Part shown: positions 42,935-50,202 of the stretch, in pieces
Layout of the letters: every line of letters begins with the position of its first letter
How positions within the stretch are numbered: position 1 is the first letter of the stretch
DNA from: Streptomyces griseomycini
GTDB lineage: Bacteria > Actinomycetota > Actinomycetes > Streptomycetales > Streptomycetaceae
Assembly: GCF_014203535.1 (NCBI RefSeq)
Contig: NZ_JACHJI010000008.1
Coordinates: forward strand, 372,001 to 436,000
DNA length: 64,000 nucleotides
Direction: 5' to 3'
Made by a program: the position numbers and the translations under genes
The notes under the pieces: generated by a model
What the model saw: only the letters and a program-made list of their open reading frames with translations
Told to the model about the DNA's origin: nothing
Databases searched by the model: none

Positions 42935-43711
42935 ATGCGCCCCGAGACCCTGGTCCGCGACCACACCGTTTACGCCTGCGTCATGGGGTCGCGTGCCTTC
43001 GGTCTCGCGACGGAGGGCAGCGACACCGACCGCCGGGGCGTGTACCTCGCCCCCACTCCCCTGTTCTGGCGTTTCGACAAGCCGCCGACGCACGTCGAGG
43101 GCCCGGCCGAGGAGCAGTTCAGCTGGGAGCTGGAACGCTTCTGCGAGCTGGCCCTGCGCGCCAACCCCAACATCCTGGAGTGCCTGCACTCCCCGCTCGT
43201 GGAGTACGCCGACGACACCGGCCGCGAGCTGCTGGCCCTGCGCGGGGCGTTCCTCTCCCGCCGGGTCCACGAGACGTTCACGCGGTACGCCCACGGCCAG
43301 CGCCGCAAGCTGGAGGCCCACGTCCGCGCCCTCCCCCGAGCTCTCGACTCCGCTCGAGCAGGGGGGACCCCCACGGCCCCGCGCTGGAAGCACGCGATGC
43401 ACCTGCTCCGCCTGCTGACGAGCGCCCGCGACCTGCTGCGCACGGGCACGCTCACGATCGACGTCGGCGACCACCGCGAACCGCTCCTCGCGGTCAAGCG
43501 GGGCGAGGTCCCGTGGTCCGGGGTCGAGGCGCGGATGACCCGCCTGGAGCGGGAGGTCGAGGAGGCCGCCCGGCGCACCCCGCTCCCGCCGGAACCGGAT
43601 CACCGGCGCGTGGAGGACTTCCTCGTCCGCGTCCGCCGCGCCTCAGCCCTCCAGGCGGATCCGTACGAGGAAGGCGTGCAGGGCGTCGTGCGCGGTGGGG
43701 GCGTCGGGTAG
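42935..43711 (+). CDS. RlaP-type nucleotidyltransferase (first copy)
   Basis: A 258-residue member of the polymerase-beta-like RlaP family (linked to RNA repair). The nucleotide-binding site is MGSRAFGLATEGSDTDRRGVYLAP in outline, with GS and the metal-binding D-x-D. Then come the helical parts FSWELERFCELALRANPNILECLHSP and KHAMHLLRLL. Around residues 134-147 an in-frame insert (RALDSARAGGTPTA) is encoded by a dispersed repeat. The ATG has no ribosome site but TACGCT at 42922-42927 lies seven bases ahead, a leaderless pattern. The end overlaps the convergent second copy by 69 bases; the last ~20 residues are unusual. Confidence 0.87.
   Translation: MRPETLVRDHTVYACVMGSRAFGLATEGSDTDRRGVYLAPTPLFWRFDKPPTHVEGPAEEQFSWELERFCELALRANPNILECLHSPLVEYADDTGRELLALRGAFLSRRVHETFTRYAHGQRRKLEAHVRALPRALDSARAGGTPTAPRWKHAMHLLRLLTSARDLLRTGTLTIDVGDHREPLLAVKRGEVPWSGVEARMTRLEREVEEAARRTPLPPEPDHRRVEDFLVRVRRASALQADPYEEGVQGVVRGGGVG
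43332..43372 (+). repeat. Dispersed Streptomyces-type imperfect palindrome inserted in the RlaP gene
   Basis: A 41-base element bounded by TCCCCC and GGGGGGA with inner arms CTCGA/TCGAG. Very similar GAGCTCTCGACTCCGCTCGAG-like elements recur across streptomycete genomes as I remember them. Here it sits inside a gene without breaking the frame. Confidence 0.65.
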
Positions 43712-44404
43712 CGCCGAGGCGGCCTGCGCCCCGTCCAGCACGCCGTGCAGCCGCCGGACGTCGTCCCGCACCCGCTCGAGGCCGACGTCCGCCGGCGCGT
43801 GCTCCCGCTCTGCCTTCGCCGCGATCAGCTCGGGCAGGTAGGCCGGGACGGCGTCCCCGGGCCCGGCCTCGCCGAGCAGCGTGGGCAGGTGGGCCTGCAC
43901 CCCGCCGCCGCGCATCAGACGGATGCCGGTCAGCAGCGCCCGGAACGTGTACAGCAGCGGCTTGAGCTCGCCGCTCTTCTCGAACAGCCGCCACTGCGTG
44001 GTCGCGAACCCGCGGTAGTGGTGGGCGTGGTGGCGGGTGAGGACACCGGGCGCCAGGGCGACCAGTTCCCGGTGCGCGTCGGTGGTGTGCACGACCAGCG
44101 GGGACAGCAACTGCTCCAGCACGTAGCCGTTGCGGCGCAGCATCAGGCGGACGAACTTGCGCAGGTCGTGCGTGACCAGGTCCATCTCGACGCCGTCCCG
44201 GTCCCACATCCGGGACCTGGTCTCCTCCGGCTCGCGCAGTCCGACGAGGTCGGCGGCCGGCAGCAGGTGCGTGCCCCGCAGGTCCACGTCGGAGTCGCGG
44301 GACGGGAAGCCGTACAGGTGCGCGCCGGAGACGGTGGCGAACAGCACCGGGTCGGGCTGCTCGTCGATCACCGGGGTCAGGTCCAGGTCCAGGGCGTCGA
44401 TCAT
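43643..44404 (-). CDS. RlaP-type nucleotidyltransferase (second copy)
   Basis: A 253-residue paralogue of the convergent gene. The active site is SGAHLYGFPSRDSDVDLRGTHL in outline: the first motif is GA rather than GS, and the metal pair D-x-D is kept. KFVRLMLRRNGYVLEQLLSPLVV and HHAHHYRGFATTQWRLF are the family helices. It is third in the NrtR operon, three bases after the ADP-ribosylglycohydrolase stop. Nucleotide transfer to RNA ends or to an ADP-ribosylated product are both possible; no activity is established. Confidence 0.88.
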   Translation of the reverse strand: MIDALDLDLTPVIDEQPDPVLFATVSGAHLYGFPSRDSDVDLRGTHLLPAADLVGLREPEETRSRMWDRDGVEMDLVTHDLRKFVRLMLRRNGYVLEQLLSPLVVHTTDAHRELVALAPGVLTRHHAHHYRGFATTQWRLFEKSGELKPLLYTFRALLTGIRLMRGGGVQAHLPTLLGEAGPGDAVPAYLPELIAAKAEREHAPADVGLERVRDDVRRLHGVLDGAQAASALPDAPTAHDALHAFLVRIRLEG

Positions 44405-44407
44405 GGC

Positions 44408-45430
44408 TCAAGCGTCCCAGAGTGCTCCCAGCGCCAGCAGGTCGTCCCGGTACTCGATGCGGTCCGCCCAGGCGGACGGCCAGGCGTCCGCGCCCAGGTG
44501 CGCGCCCGCGAAGGCGCCCGTCAGGCAGGCGATCGAGTCGGAGTCGCCCGCGGTGCAGGCGGCGCGGCGCAGGGCGGTGAGGGGTTCGTCGACGAAGAGC
44601 AGGAAGCAGAGCAGACCGGTGGCCAGGGCCTCCTCGGCGATCCAGCCCTTCCCGGTGGCCAGGCACGGGTCGGTCTCGGGCGAGGCGGTGCGCACGGCGT
44701 CCCGGAGGCGCTCCAGGATCTGCAGGCACTCGTCCCAGCCGCGGGCGATGAAGTGCTCGGGGGTGGGGTCCTGGGCGCGGGTCCACAGGTCGCCGAGCCA
44801 GAACTCGTGGTAGCGGGTGCGGTTGTCGTAGGCGTAGGAGCGCAGCAGGCCGATCAGGCCGGTCGGCTCGGCACCCTCGGCGAGCAGCCGCACGGCGTGC
44901 GCGGTCAGGTCGGAGGCGGCGAGCGCGGTGGGGTGCCCGTGGGTGAGCGCCGACTGCAACTGGGCGGCGCCCGCGCGCTGTTCGTCGCTCAGGCCGGGGA
45001 CCAGGCCGATGGGCGCGACGCGCATGTTGGCCCCGCAGCCCTTGGAGCCGACCTGGCTGGCGTCCTGCCAGGGCCGGTCCTCGCGGGCCAGCAGGTGGCA
45101 GGCCTTGAGGCAGGTGTTGCCGGGGGCGCGGTTGTTCTCGGGCGAGCGCCACCACTCCACGAACTCCTCGCGCACCGGTCGCTCCAGCCGCCTCGGGGCG
45201 AGCGGCCCCCGGTCCATCGCCGTGCGCAGTCCCCGCCCCAGGGCCAGCGTCATCTGGGTGTCGTCGGTGACGATCGCCGGCCTCGGCAGGTCCATCTCCC
45301 GCCAGGGGCCGAACCTGGCCAGGATCGACGGCACGTCGTTGAACTCCGTCGGGAAGCCCAGCGCGTCCCCGAGGGCGAGTCCGGTGAGCGCTCCCGTGGC
45401 GGCGCGCTTGGTGACGGTGGTCGTGGTCAT
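44408..45430 (-). CDS. ADP-ribosylglycohydrolase family protein (DraG/ARH type)
   Basis: A 340-residue enzyme expected to remove ADP-ribose from proteins or other molecules. The N-terminus GALTGLALGDALGFPTEF is the family start, TDDTQMTLALGR and GDSDSIACLTGAFAGA carry the aspartates that bind two Mg ions. The ATG overlaps the stop of the NrtR-like gene (ATGA), and an RlaP gene follows after three bases. No ADP-ribosyltransferase is in the window, so the source of the substrate is unknown. Confidence 0.93.
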   Translation of the reverse strand: MTTTTVTKRAATGALTGLALGDALGFPTEFNDVPSILARFGPWREMDLPRPAIVTDDTQMTLALGRGLRTAMDRGPLAPRRLERPVREEFVEWWRSPENNRAPGNTCLKACHLLAREDRPWQDASQVGSKGCGANMRVAPIGLVPGLSDEQRAGAAQLQSALTHGHPTALAASDLTAHAVRLLAEGAEPTGLIGLLRSYAYDNRTRYHEFWLGDLWTRAQDPTPEHFIARGWDECLQILERLRDAVRTASPETDPCLATGKGWIAEEALATGLLCFLLFVDEPLTALRRAACTAGDSDSIACLTGAFAGAHLGADAWPSAWADRIEYRDDLLALGALWDA

Positions 45431-46146
45431 GCGGGGCGTCCTTCCGGAGGCGGCCGGAGCAGCGGCGGGTGGAGGGCGGTGGCGGTGCCCGCGCGGTACA
45501 GGGCGGCGGGCTTGCCCCGGCCGCCGGTGAGGCGCGCGGCGCCGGGGACGGCTTCGACGAAGCCCGGGGTGGCGAGCACCTTGCGCCGGAAGTTGGGCCG
45601 GTCGAGGACCGTGCCCCACACCGTCTCGTAGACCTGCTGCAGCTCGCCCAGGGTGAACTCGGGCGGGCAGAAGGCGGTGGCGAGGCAGGTGTACTCGAGC
45701 TTGGCGCCGATGCGCGTCCGGGCGTCGGCCAGGATCCGGTCGTGGTCGAAGGCGAGCGGCCCGGCCGTGTCGTACGGCGTCCAGCGGGCCTCGGCCGCGT
45801 CGGTCCCGGCCCTCAGTTCGGGAGGGTCCGGCAGCAGCGCGGCGAAGGCGACCGACACGACCCGCATCCGGGGGTCGCGGTCGGGTTCGCTGTAGGTCCG
45901 CAGCTGTTCCAGGTGCAGCCCGGTCACGTCGGTCAGGCCGGTCTCCTCGGCCAGCTCCCGGCGGGCCGCCGTCTCCGCCGACTCCGTCGGCAGCAGGAAG
46001 CCGCCGGGCAGCGCCCAGCGGCCGGCGTACGGCTCCTGCGCCCGCTCGACGAGCAGCACGTGCAGCGCACCCGCGCGGAGCGTGAAGACGGCGAGATCGA
46101 CGGTGACGGCGAAGGGCTCGAAGGCGTGCTTGTCGTAGCCGCGCAC
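45427..46146 (-). CDS. NrtR-like regulator: NUDIX domain fused to winged helix
   Basis: A 239-residue protein. The N-terminal NUDIX domain (about 10-145) has GGFLLPTESAETAARRELAEETGL, close to a full NUDIX box (G-x5-E-x7-RELxEE). The C-terminal ~80 residues (YTCLATAFCPPEFTLGELQQVYETVWGTVLDRPNFRRKVLA) are the winged helix of NrtR regulators, which bind ADP-ribose and control NAD metabolism genes. The GTG start has GGGGGTGG ahead. Its -10-like TATAGT lies in a perfect palindrome, so autorepression is likely. It leads the operon with the ADP-ribosylglycohydrolase and RlaP genes. Confidence 0.9.
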   Translation of the reverse strand: MRGYDKHAFEPFAVTVDLAVFTLRAGALHVLLVERAQEPYAGRWALPGGFLLPTESAETAARRELAEETGLTDVTGLHLEQLRTYSEPDRDPRMRVVSVAFAALLPDPPELRAGTDAAEARWTPYDTAGPLAFDHDRILADARTRIGAKLEYTCLATAFCPPEFTLGELQQVYETVWGTVLDRPNFRRKVLATPGFVEAVPGAARLTGGRGKPAALYRAGTATALHPPLLRPPPEGRPA

Positions 46147-46163
46147 GGCCGACCACCCCCTTA

Positions 46164-46180
46164 ATAGTCATTCAGACTAT
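46164..46180. promoter_or_regulatory. NrtR-type operator palindrome
   Basis: ATAGTC-ATTCA-GACTAT is a perfect inverted repeat with a five-base centre, 18 bases upstream of the NrtR-like GTG. It covers a TATAGT -10-like box read on the minus strand, so a bound repressor would block the promoter. The stretch is strikingly AT-rich for this genome. Confidence 0.75.
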
Positions 46181-46208
46181 AAAAGGGGGCGGCGACCCGT
46201 GACAACCC

Positions 46209-47252
46209 TCAGAGATCGACCTCCTGCATCAGCATCCCGACCTCCGTGTTGGACAGCCGGCGCAGCCAGCCCGACTTCTGGTCGCCCAGGGTGATCGGCC
46301 CGAACGCGGTGCGCACCAGCTTGTCGACCGGGAACCCGGCCTCCGCGAGCATGCGGCGCACGATGTGCTTGCGGCCCTCGTGCAGGGTCACCTCGACGAG
46401 GTAGTTCTTGCCGGTCTGCTCCACGACCCGGAAGTGGTCCGCCCGCGCGTAGCCGTCCTCGAGCTGGATGCCGTCCTTCAGCCGCTTGCCCAGGTCGCGC
46501 GGGATGGGCCCGACGATGTGCGCGAGGTAGGTCTTCCTCACGCCGTACCGGGGATGGGTCAGCCGGTGCGCCAGCTCGCCGTGGTTGGTGAGCAGGATGA
46601 CGCCCTCGGTCTCGGTGTCGAGCCGGCCGACGTGGAAGAGCCGGGTCTCACGGTTGGTGACGTAGTCCCCGAGGCACTGGCGCCCCTCGGGGTCCTCCAT
46701 CGTCGACACCACGCCGGCGGGCTTGTTCAGCGAGAAGAACTGGTAGGACTGGGTGGCGACGGTCAGGCCGTCGACCTTGACCTCGTCCTTCTCCGGGTCG
46801 ACGCGACGGCCCTGCTCGAGGACGATCTCGCCGTTGACCTCCACCCGCGCCTGCTCGATCAGCTCCTCGCAGGCGCGCCGGGAGCCGTAGCCCGCGCGCG
46901 CGAGGACCTTCTGCAGCCGCTCGCCCTCCTGCTCGGCGCCCGGGAAGGTCTTCGGGAGCCTGACGTCCTTCTTGTCCGCGTACCGCTCGCGGTTGCGCTC
47001 CTCGATCCGTGCCTCGTACTCGCGCGAGCGCGCCGGGGCGGTGCGGCCCCGGCCGCCCTTCTGCCCGGACGGCTTCGCTCCGCCGCGCCCGGACTTCGGG
47101 CCGTCCTTGGTGGCCCCGGGACCCACGTCGTAGCGGCGCTCCTCGGGGCGGGGCTTGCGGGGGCGGCCCTGCCCCTGCTTCTGGTCCCTGTTGTTGCCGG
47201 CACCACGGTAGTTACCGCGTCCGCCGCTCTTTCCGCTGCCGCTGCTTCGCAT
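46209..47252 (-). CDS. 23S rRNA pseudouridine synthase, RluB/RsuA family
   Basis: A 347-residue enzyme. The first ~110 residues are basic, Gly/Arg/Lys-rich and probably bind RNA. The S4-like domain (RLQKVLARAGYGSRRACEELIEQARVEVNG) follows, then the catalytic domain with the aspartate in HVGRLDTETEGVILLTNHGELAHRL. It isomerises uridine in large-subunit rRNA (RluB type by context). The ATG overlaps the scpB stop (ATGA). It is the last gene of the parA-RHH-scpA-scpB-rluB operon. Confidence 0.95.
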   Translation of the reverse strand: MRSSGSGKSGGRGNYRGAGNNRDQKQGQGRPRKPRPEERRYDVGPGATKDGPKSGRGGAKPSGQKGGRGRTAPARSREYEARIEERNRERYADKKDVRLPKTFPGAEQEGERLQKVLARAGYGSRRACEELIEQARVEVNGEIVLEQGRRVDPEKDEVKVDGLTVATQSYQFFSLNKPAGVVSTMEDPEGRQCLGDYVTNRETRLFHVGRLDTETEGVILLTNHGELAHRLTHPRYGVRKTYLAHIVGPIPRDLGKRLKDGIQLEDGYARADHFRVVEQTGKNYLVEVTLHEGRKHIVRRMLAEAGFPVDKLVRTAFGPITLGDQKSGWLRRLSNTEVGMLMQEVDL

Positions 47253-47917
47253 CAAAATTCCGTCGTCGTCGTGTTCGTCGGGGGACCGTCGTCCGGATCC
47301 GGTGCGTCCGGATCGAACGACGGCACGGCTTCCTGGGTCTCGGCCTCGATCGCCTCCGCCTCCGGGAGGAAGGGCGCGAGCTCCGGGAGCTCGTCCAGAC
47401 CGCGCAGGCCCATCCGCTCCAGGAAGTAGTTCGTCGTCGTGTACAGGATCGCACCTGTTTCGGGTTCCGTGCCCGCCTCCTCGACCAGACCGCGCTGCAG
47501 GAGGGTGCGCATCACGCCGTCGCAGTTCACTCCGCGCACCGCGGAGACCCGGCTGCGGCTGACCGGCTGGCGGTAGGCGACCACGGCGAGGGTCTCCAGG
47601 GCGGCCTGGGTGAGCCGGGCCTGCTGGCCGTCCAGGACGAACCCCTCCACGGCGGCGGCGTACTCGGGACGGGTGTAGAAACGCCAGCCGCCCGCGACGA
47701 ACCGCAGCTCGAAGCCGCGCCCCTGCACCGTGTACTCGTCCGCCAGCTCGCGCAGCGCGTCCGCGACCCGGCGTTCCGTCCGCTGCAGTGTCTTCGCCAG
47801 GTGCGCCTCGGTCACGGGCTCGTCCACGACCATGAGCACCGCCTCCAGGGCGGGCTTGAGGTCCAGGTCCGCGACGCCGCGCAGCCCGGCGGGTACGTCG
47901 GTGGTCTCGTCGCTCAC
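47252..47917 (-). CDS. scpB: Segregation and condensation protein B
   Basis: A 221-residue kleisin partner of SMC with two winged helices: LKPALEAVLMVVDEPVTEAHLAKTLQ and LTQAALETLAVVAYRQPVSRSRVSAVRGVNCDGVMRTLLQRGLVEEAG. The acidic C-terminal ~40 residues end in NTTTTEF. The GTG overlaps the scpA stop (GTGA). Works with ScpA and SMC in chromosome organisation. Confidence 0.96.
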   Translation of the reverse strand: MSDETTDVPAGLRGVADLDLKPALEAVLMVVDEPVTEAHLAKTLQRTERRVADALRELADEYTVQGRGFELRFVAGGWRFYTRPEYAAAVEGFVLDGQQARLTQAALETLAVVAYRQPVSRSRVSAVRGVNCDGVMRTLLQRGLVEEAGTEPETGAILYTTTNYFLERMGLRGLDELPELAPFLPEAEAIEAETQEAVPSFDPDAPDPDDGPPTNTTTTEF

Positions 47918-49620
47918 TTCTTCTCCTCCTCGGGCTGCTCGGGCGGCCGGTCGAACTCGTCGGTGACCTTGGGGACGGCGTCCCCGTCGCCGCCGGTCCA
48001 GCGCACGGTCAGCTCGCCGAGCGCGGTCTCCTGCTCGAGGGCGACCGCCTTCTCGCGGTACAGCTCGAGCAGCGCGAGGAAACGGGCCACGACGGTCAGG
48101 GTGTCGTCGGTGTCCTCGACGAGCGCCCGGAAGTCCGCCTCGCCCAGCTCCCTGAGCCGCGCGACCACGATCCCCGCCTGCTCCTGCACGCTGACCAGCG
48201 GCGCGTGGATGTGGTCGACGTACACCTGCGGCTTGGGCCTGGGCTGCATCGCCTTGACGGCGAGCCTGGCGAAGCCCTCGGGGCCGATGCTGATGACGAC
48301 CTCGGGCAGCAGCTCGGCGTGGTGCGGCTCGAGCCCGACGGTACGGGGGTGGCGTCGGGCCTCCTCGTCGAGCCGCCGGCTGAAGATCTCGGCGATCTGC
48401 TTGTACGCGCGGTACTGCAGCAGGCGGGCGAACAGCAGGTCCCGGGCCTCCAGCAGGGCGAGGTCGGCCTCGTCCTCCACCTCGGCGGCGGGCAGCAGCC
48501 GTGCCGCCTTGAGGTCGAGCAGCGTGGCCGCCACGACCAGGAACTCGGTCGTCTCGTCCAGGTCCCAGTCCGGTCCCAGCGCGCGGATGTACGCCATGAA
48601 CTCGTCGGTCACCTTGGACAGGGCGACCTCGGTGACGTCCAGCTTGTGCTTCGCGATCAGCTGGAGGAGCAGATCGAAGGGGCCCTCGAAGTTCGCCAGC
48701 CGCACCGTGAACCGGCCGTCGCCCTCCTCACCGCCGGAGACACCGCCCTCGGGCCCCGTCCCGGTCCCGAGGGCGCCCGTCCGCGAACCGGCGGCGCGCG
48801 TCTTCGGACCGGCGGCGCCCGCGCCCTGTTCCAGGGTGCCCGCACCCGGCTCCACCGTGCCCGCGCCCGAGCCGGAGGCCCCCGCACCCGGGCTCACCGC
48901 CTCCGTCCCCGGCGCGAGGACACCGGACGCGGAGGCGCCGGACAGTCCCACCGCGCCGACCGGGGGCTCCGCCCCGAGGCCCCGGGGCACGGGATCCGGC
49001 TCGGCGGACGCGCCCGCCGTACCGGTGCCGACGGCCCGGGCGTCCGGCTCGGACGCCGGTGTCCCGTCCGGCTCGGCCCGAACCGGCGCACCCGGGACGG
49101 GCCTCGCGGCCGTCCCCCGGTCGGGTCGCGCGTCCAGGTCGTCCGGGGCCGGCGTGCTCCCCACGGGCGACCCGTCGGGCTCAGACCGCTCGGCCGCCGG
49201 CCGCACCGTGCCGCCCGTGCCCGCCGACGGCGGCGCCACCGGACCGGGCGGCGGCCCGGCCGCCCCCTCGGGGCCGTCGGCCGCCTCCTGCGCGCGCGGC
49301 GGCCCGGAGGGGGCCGGACGCCCGGCCTGCCGCACGCCGGGTCCGCCCTCCGAAGGCCCCGGCACCGGTGCGGAAGTCCGCTGCGCCGGGCGCACCCCCG
49401 GCCCGACCGGCGGGAGCACCCTCCCGGGGGTCCCGGCGCCCGCCCCTTCCGCGGGCGGCGCGAGCGGCGGGCCCGGCTCCGCGGGCACGGCGGTCCCGCC
49501 CTCCGGGGTCGCCGGCGGCTCGTCCGGCGGGGTCGTCGGCGGTGCCGCTCCCGGGCCCCGTCCCAGCGCACGCCGGCGGTTCGGCCGGTTGCCGGGGGCG
49601 GAAGGGTCGTTCGAGGTCAT
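47914..49620 (-). CDS. scpA: Segregation and condensation protein A with long disordered N-terminus
   Basis: A 568-residue ScpA; the usual length is 250-300. The kleisin proper begins near residue 300 (FTVRLANFEGPFDLLLQLIAKHKLDVTEVALSKVTDEF) and ends with the C-terminal winged helix (VARFLALLELYREKAVALEQETALGELTVRW). The first ~295 residues are low complexity, dominated by Pro, Ala, Gly, Glu, Thr and Ser. The ATG at 49620 has GGAGG only two bases ahead, so a later start is possible, but third-position bias continues through the extension, so it appears to be translated. It is coupled to scpB. Confidence 0.93.
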   Translation of the reverse strand: MTSNDPSAPGNRPNRRRALGRGPGAAPPTTPPDEPPATPEGGTAVPAEPGPPLAPPAEGAGAGTPGRVLPPVGPGVRPAQRTSAPVPGPSEGGPGVRQAGRPAPSGPPRAQEAADGPEGAAGPPPGPVAPPSAGTGGTVRPAAERSEPDGSPVGSTPAPDDLDARPDRGTAARPVPGAPVRAEPDGTPASEPDARAVGTGTAGASAEPDPVPRGLGAEPPVGAVGLSGASASGVLAPGTEAVSPGAGASGSGAGTVEPGAGTLEQGAGAAGPKTRAAGSRTGALGTGTGPEGGVSGGEEGDGRFTVRLANFEGPFDLLLQLIAKHKLDVTEVALSKVTDEFMAYIRALGPDWDLDETTEFLVVAATLLDLKAARLLPAAEVEDEADLALLEARDLLFARLLQYRAYKQIAEIFSRRLDEEARRHPRTVGLEPHHAELLPEVVISIGPEGFARLAVKAMQPRPKPQVYVDHIHAPLVSVQEQAGIVVARLRELGEADFRALVEDTDDTLTVVARFLALLELYREKAVALEQETALGELTVRWTGGDGDAVPKVTDEFDRPPEQPEEEKK

Positions 49621-49638
49621 GGCCTCCGCAGGCTACCG

Positions 49639-50202
49639 CTACCGCCCGCGAAGTCGGCGTACGAGGATGCTCGCCTCCCCGCGGGTCTCCAGGTCGGCGA
49701 GGACCACGGCGACCGCCTCGCGGACGATCCGGCCGCGGTCCACGGCCAGTCCGTGCTCGCCGCGCAGCACCAGGCGCGCGTGCTCGAGGTCCATGAGCTC
49801 CTCGGCGGAGACGTACACGGTGATCTTCTCGTCGTGCCGCTCACGGCCGCTGGGCCGGCGCGCCGCCGCTCTCCCGCGCTTGCGCGGGGCCGCGGCCGCG
49901 GCGGCTCCTTCCCGTGCCGCCTGGCGCCGCCCGGAGCCCGCCGCGGTGCGGCTGCGGGACTCCCCGGCCTCGGCCGGCCCCGCGTCCGCGGCGACGTGCT
50001 CCGCGCCCTCGCCGTCGCCGCCCTGGGCGGGCACCGACTGCGGCGCGGCCTCCTGGGCCGCCGCCGCGTCGCCCTCCCCGGCGGGAGCGGGGACGCGGGC
50101 GTCGCCGTTGGCCTGGCGCCTGGGGGTCGACGCCTGGAGCGCCGTCCCCCCTGTCGTGCGGAAGAGTTCGTCGGCCCCGGGCAGACTCACTCGGCGTGAC
50201 AC
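49639..50202 (-). CDS. Ribbon-helix-helix-like protein between ParA and ScpA
   Basis: A 187-residue protein. The first ~120 residues are Ala/Gly/Glu-rich and disordered, with basic patches (RKRGRAAARRPSGR). The last ~65 (EKITVYVSAEELMDLEHARLVLRGEHGLAVDRGRIVREAVAVVLADLE in outline) fit a ribbon-helix-helix: one strand and two helices with the turn near GLAVDRGRI. That would bind DNA as a dimer. It overlaps the parA end by 16 bases. By position it is a candidate DNA-binding partner of the ParA-like ATPase, in place of ParB, but this is inferred. Confidence 0.82.
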   Translation of the reverse strand: MSRRVSLPGADELFRTTGGTALQASTPRRQANGDARVPAPAGEGDAAAAQEAAPQSVPAQGGDGEGAEHVAADAGPAEAGESRSRTAAGSGRRQAAREGAAAAAAPRKRGRAAARRPSGRERHDEKITVYVSAEELMDLEHARLVLRGEHGLAVDRGRIVREAVAVVLADLETRGEASILVRRLRGR

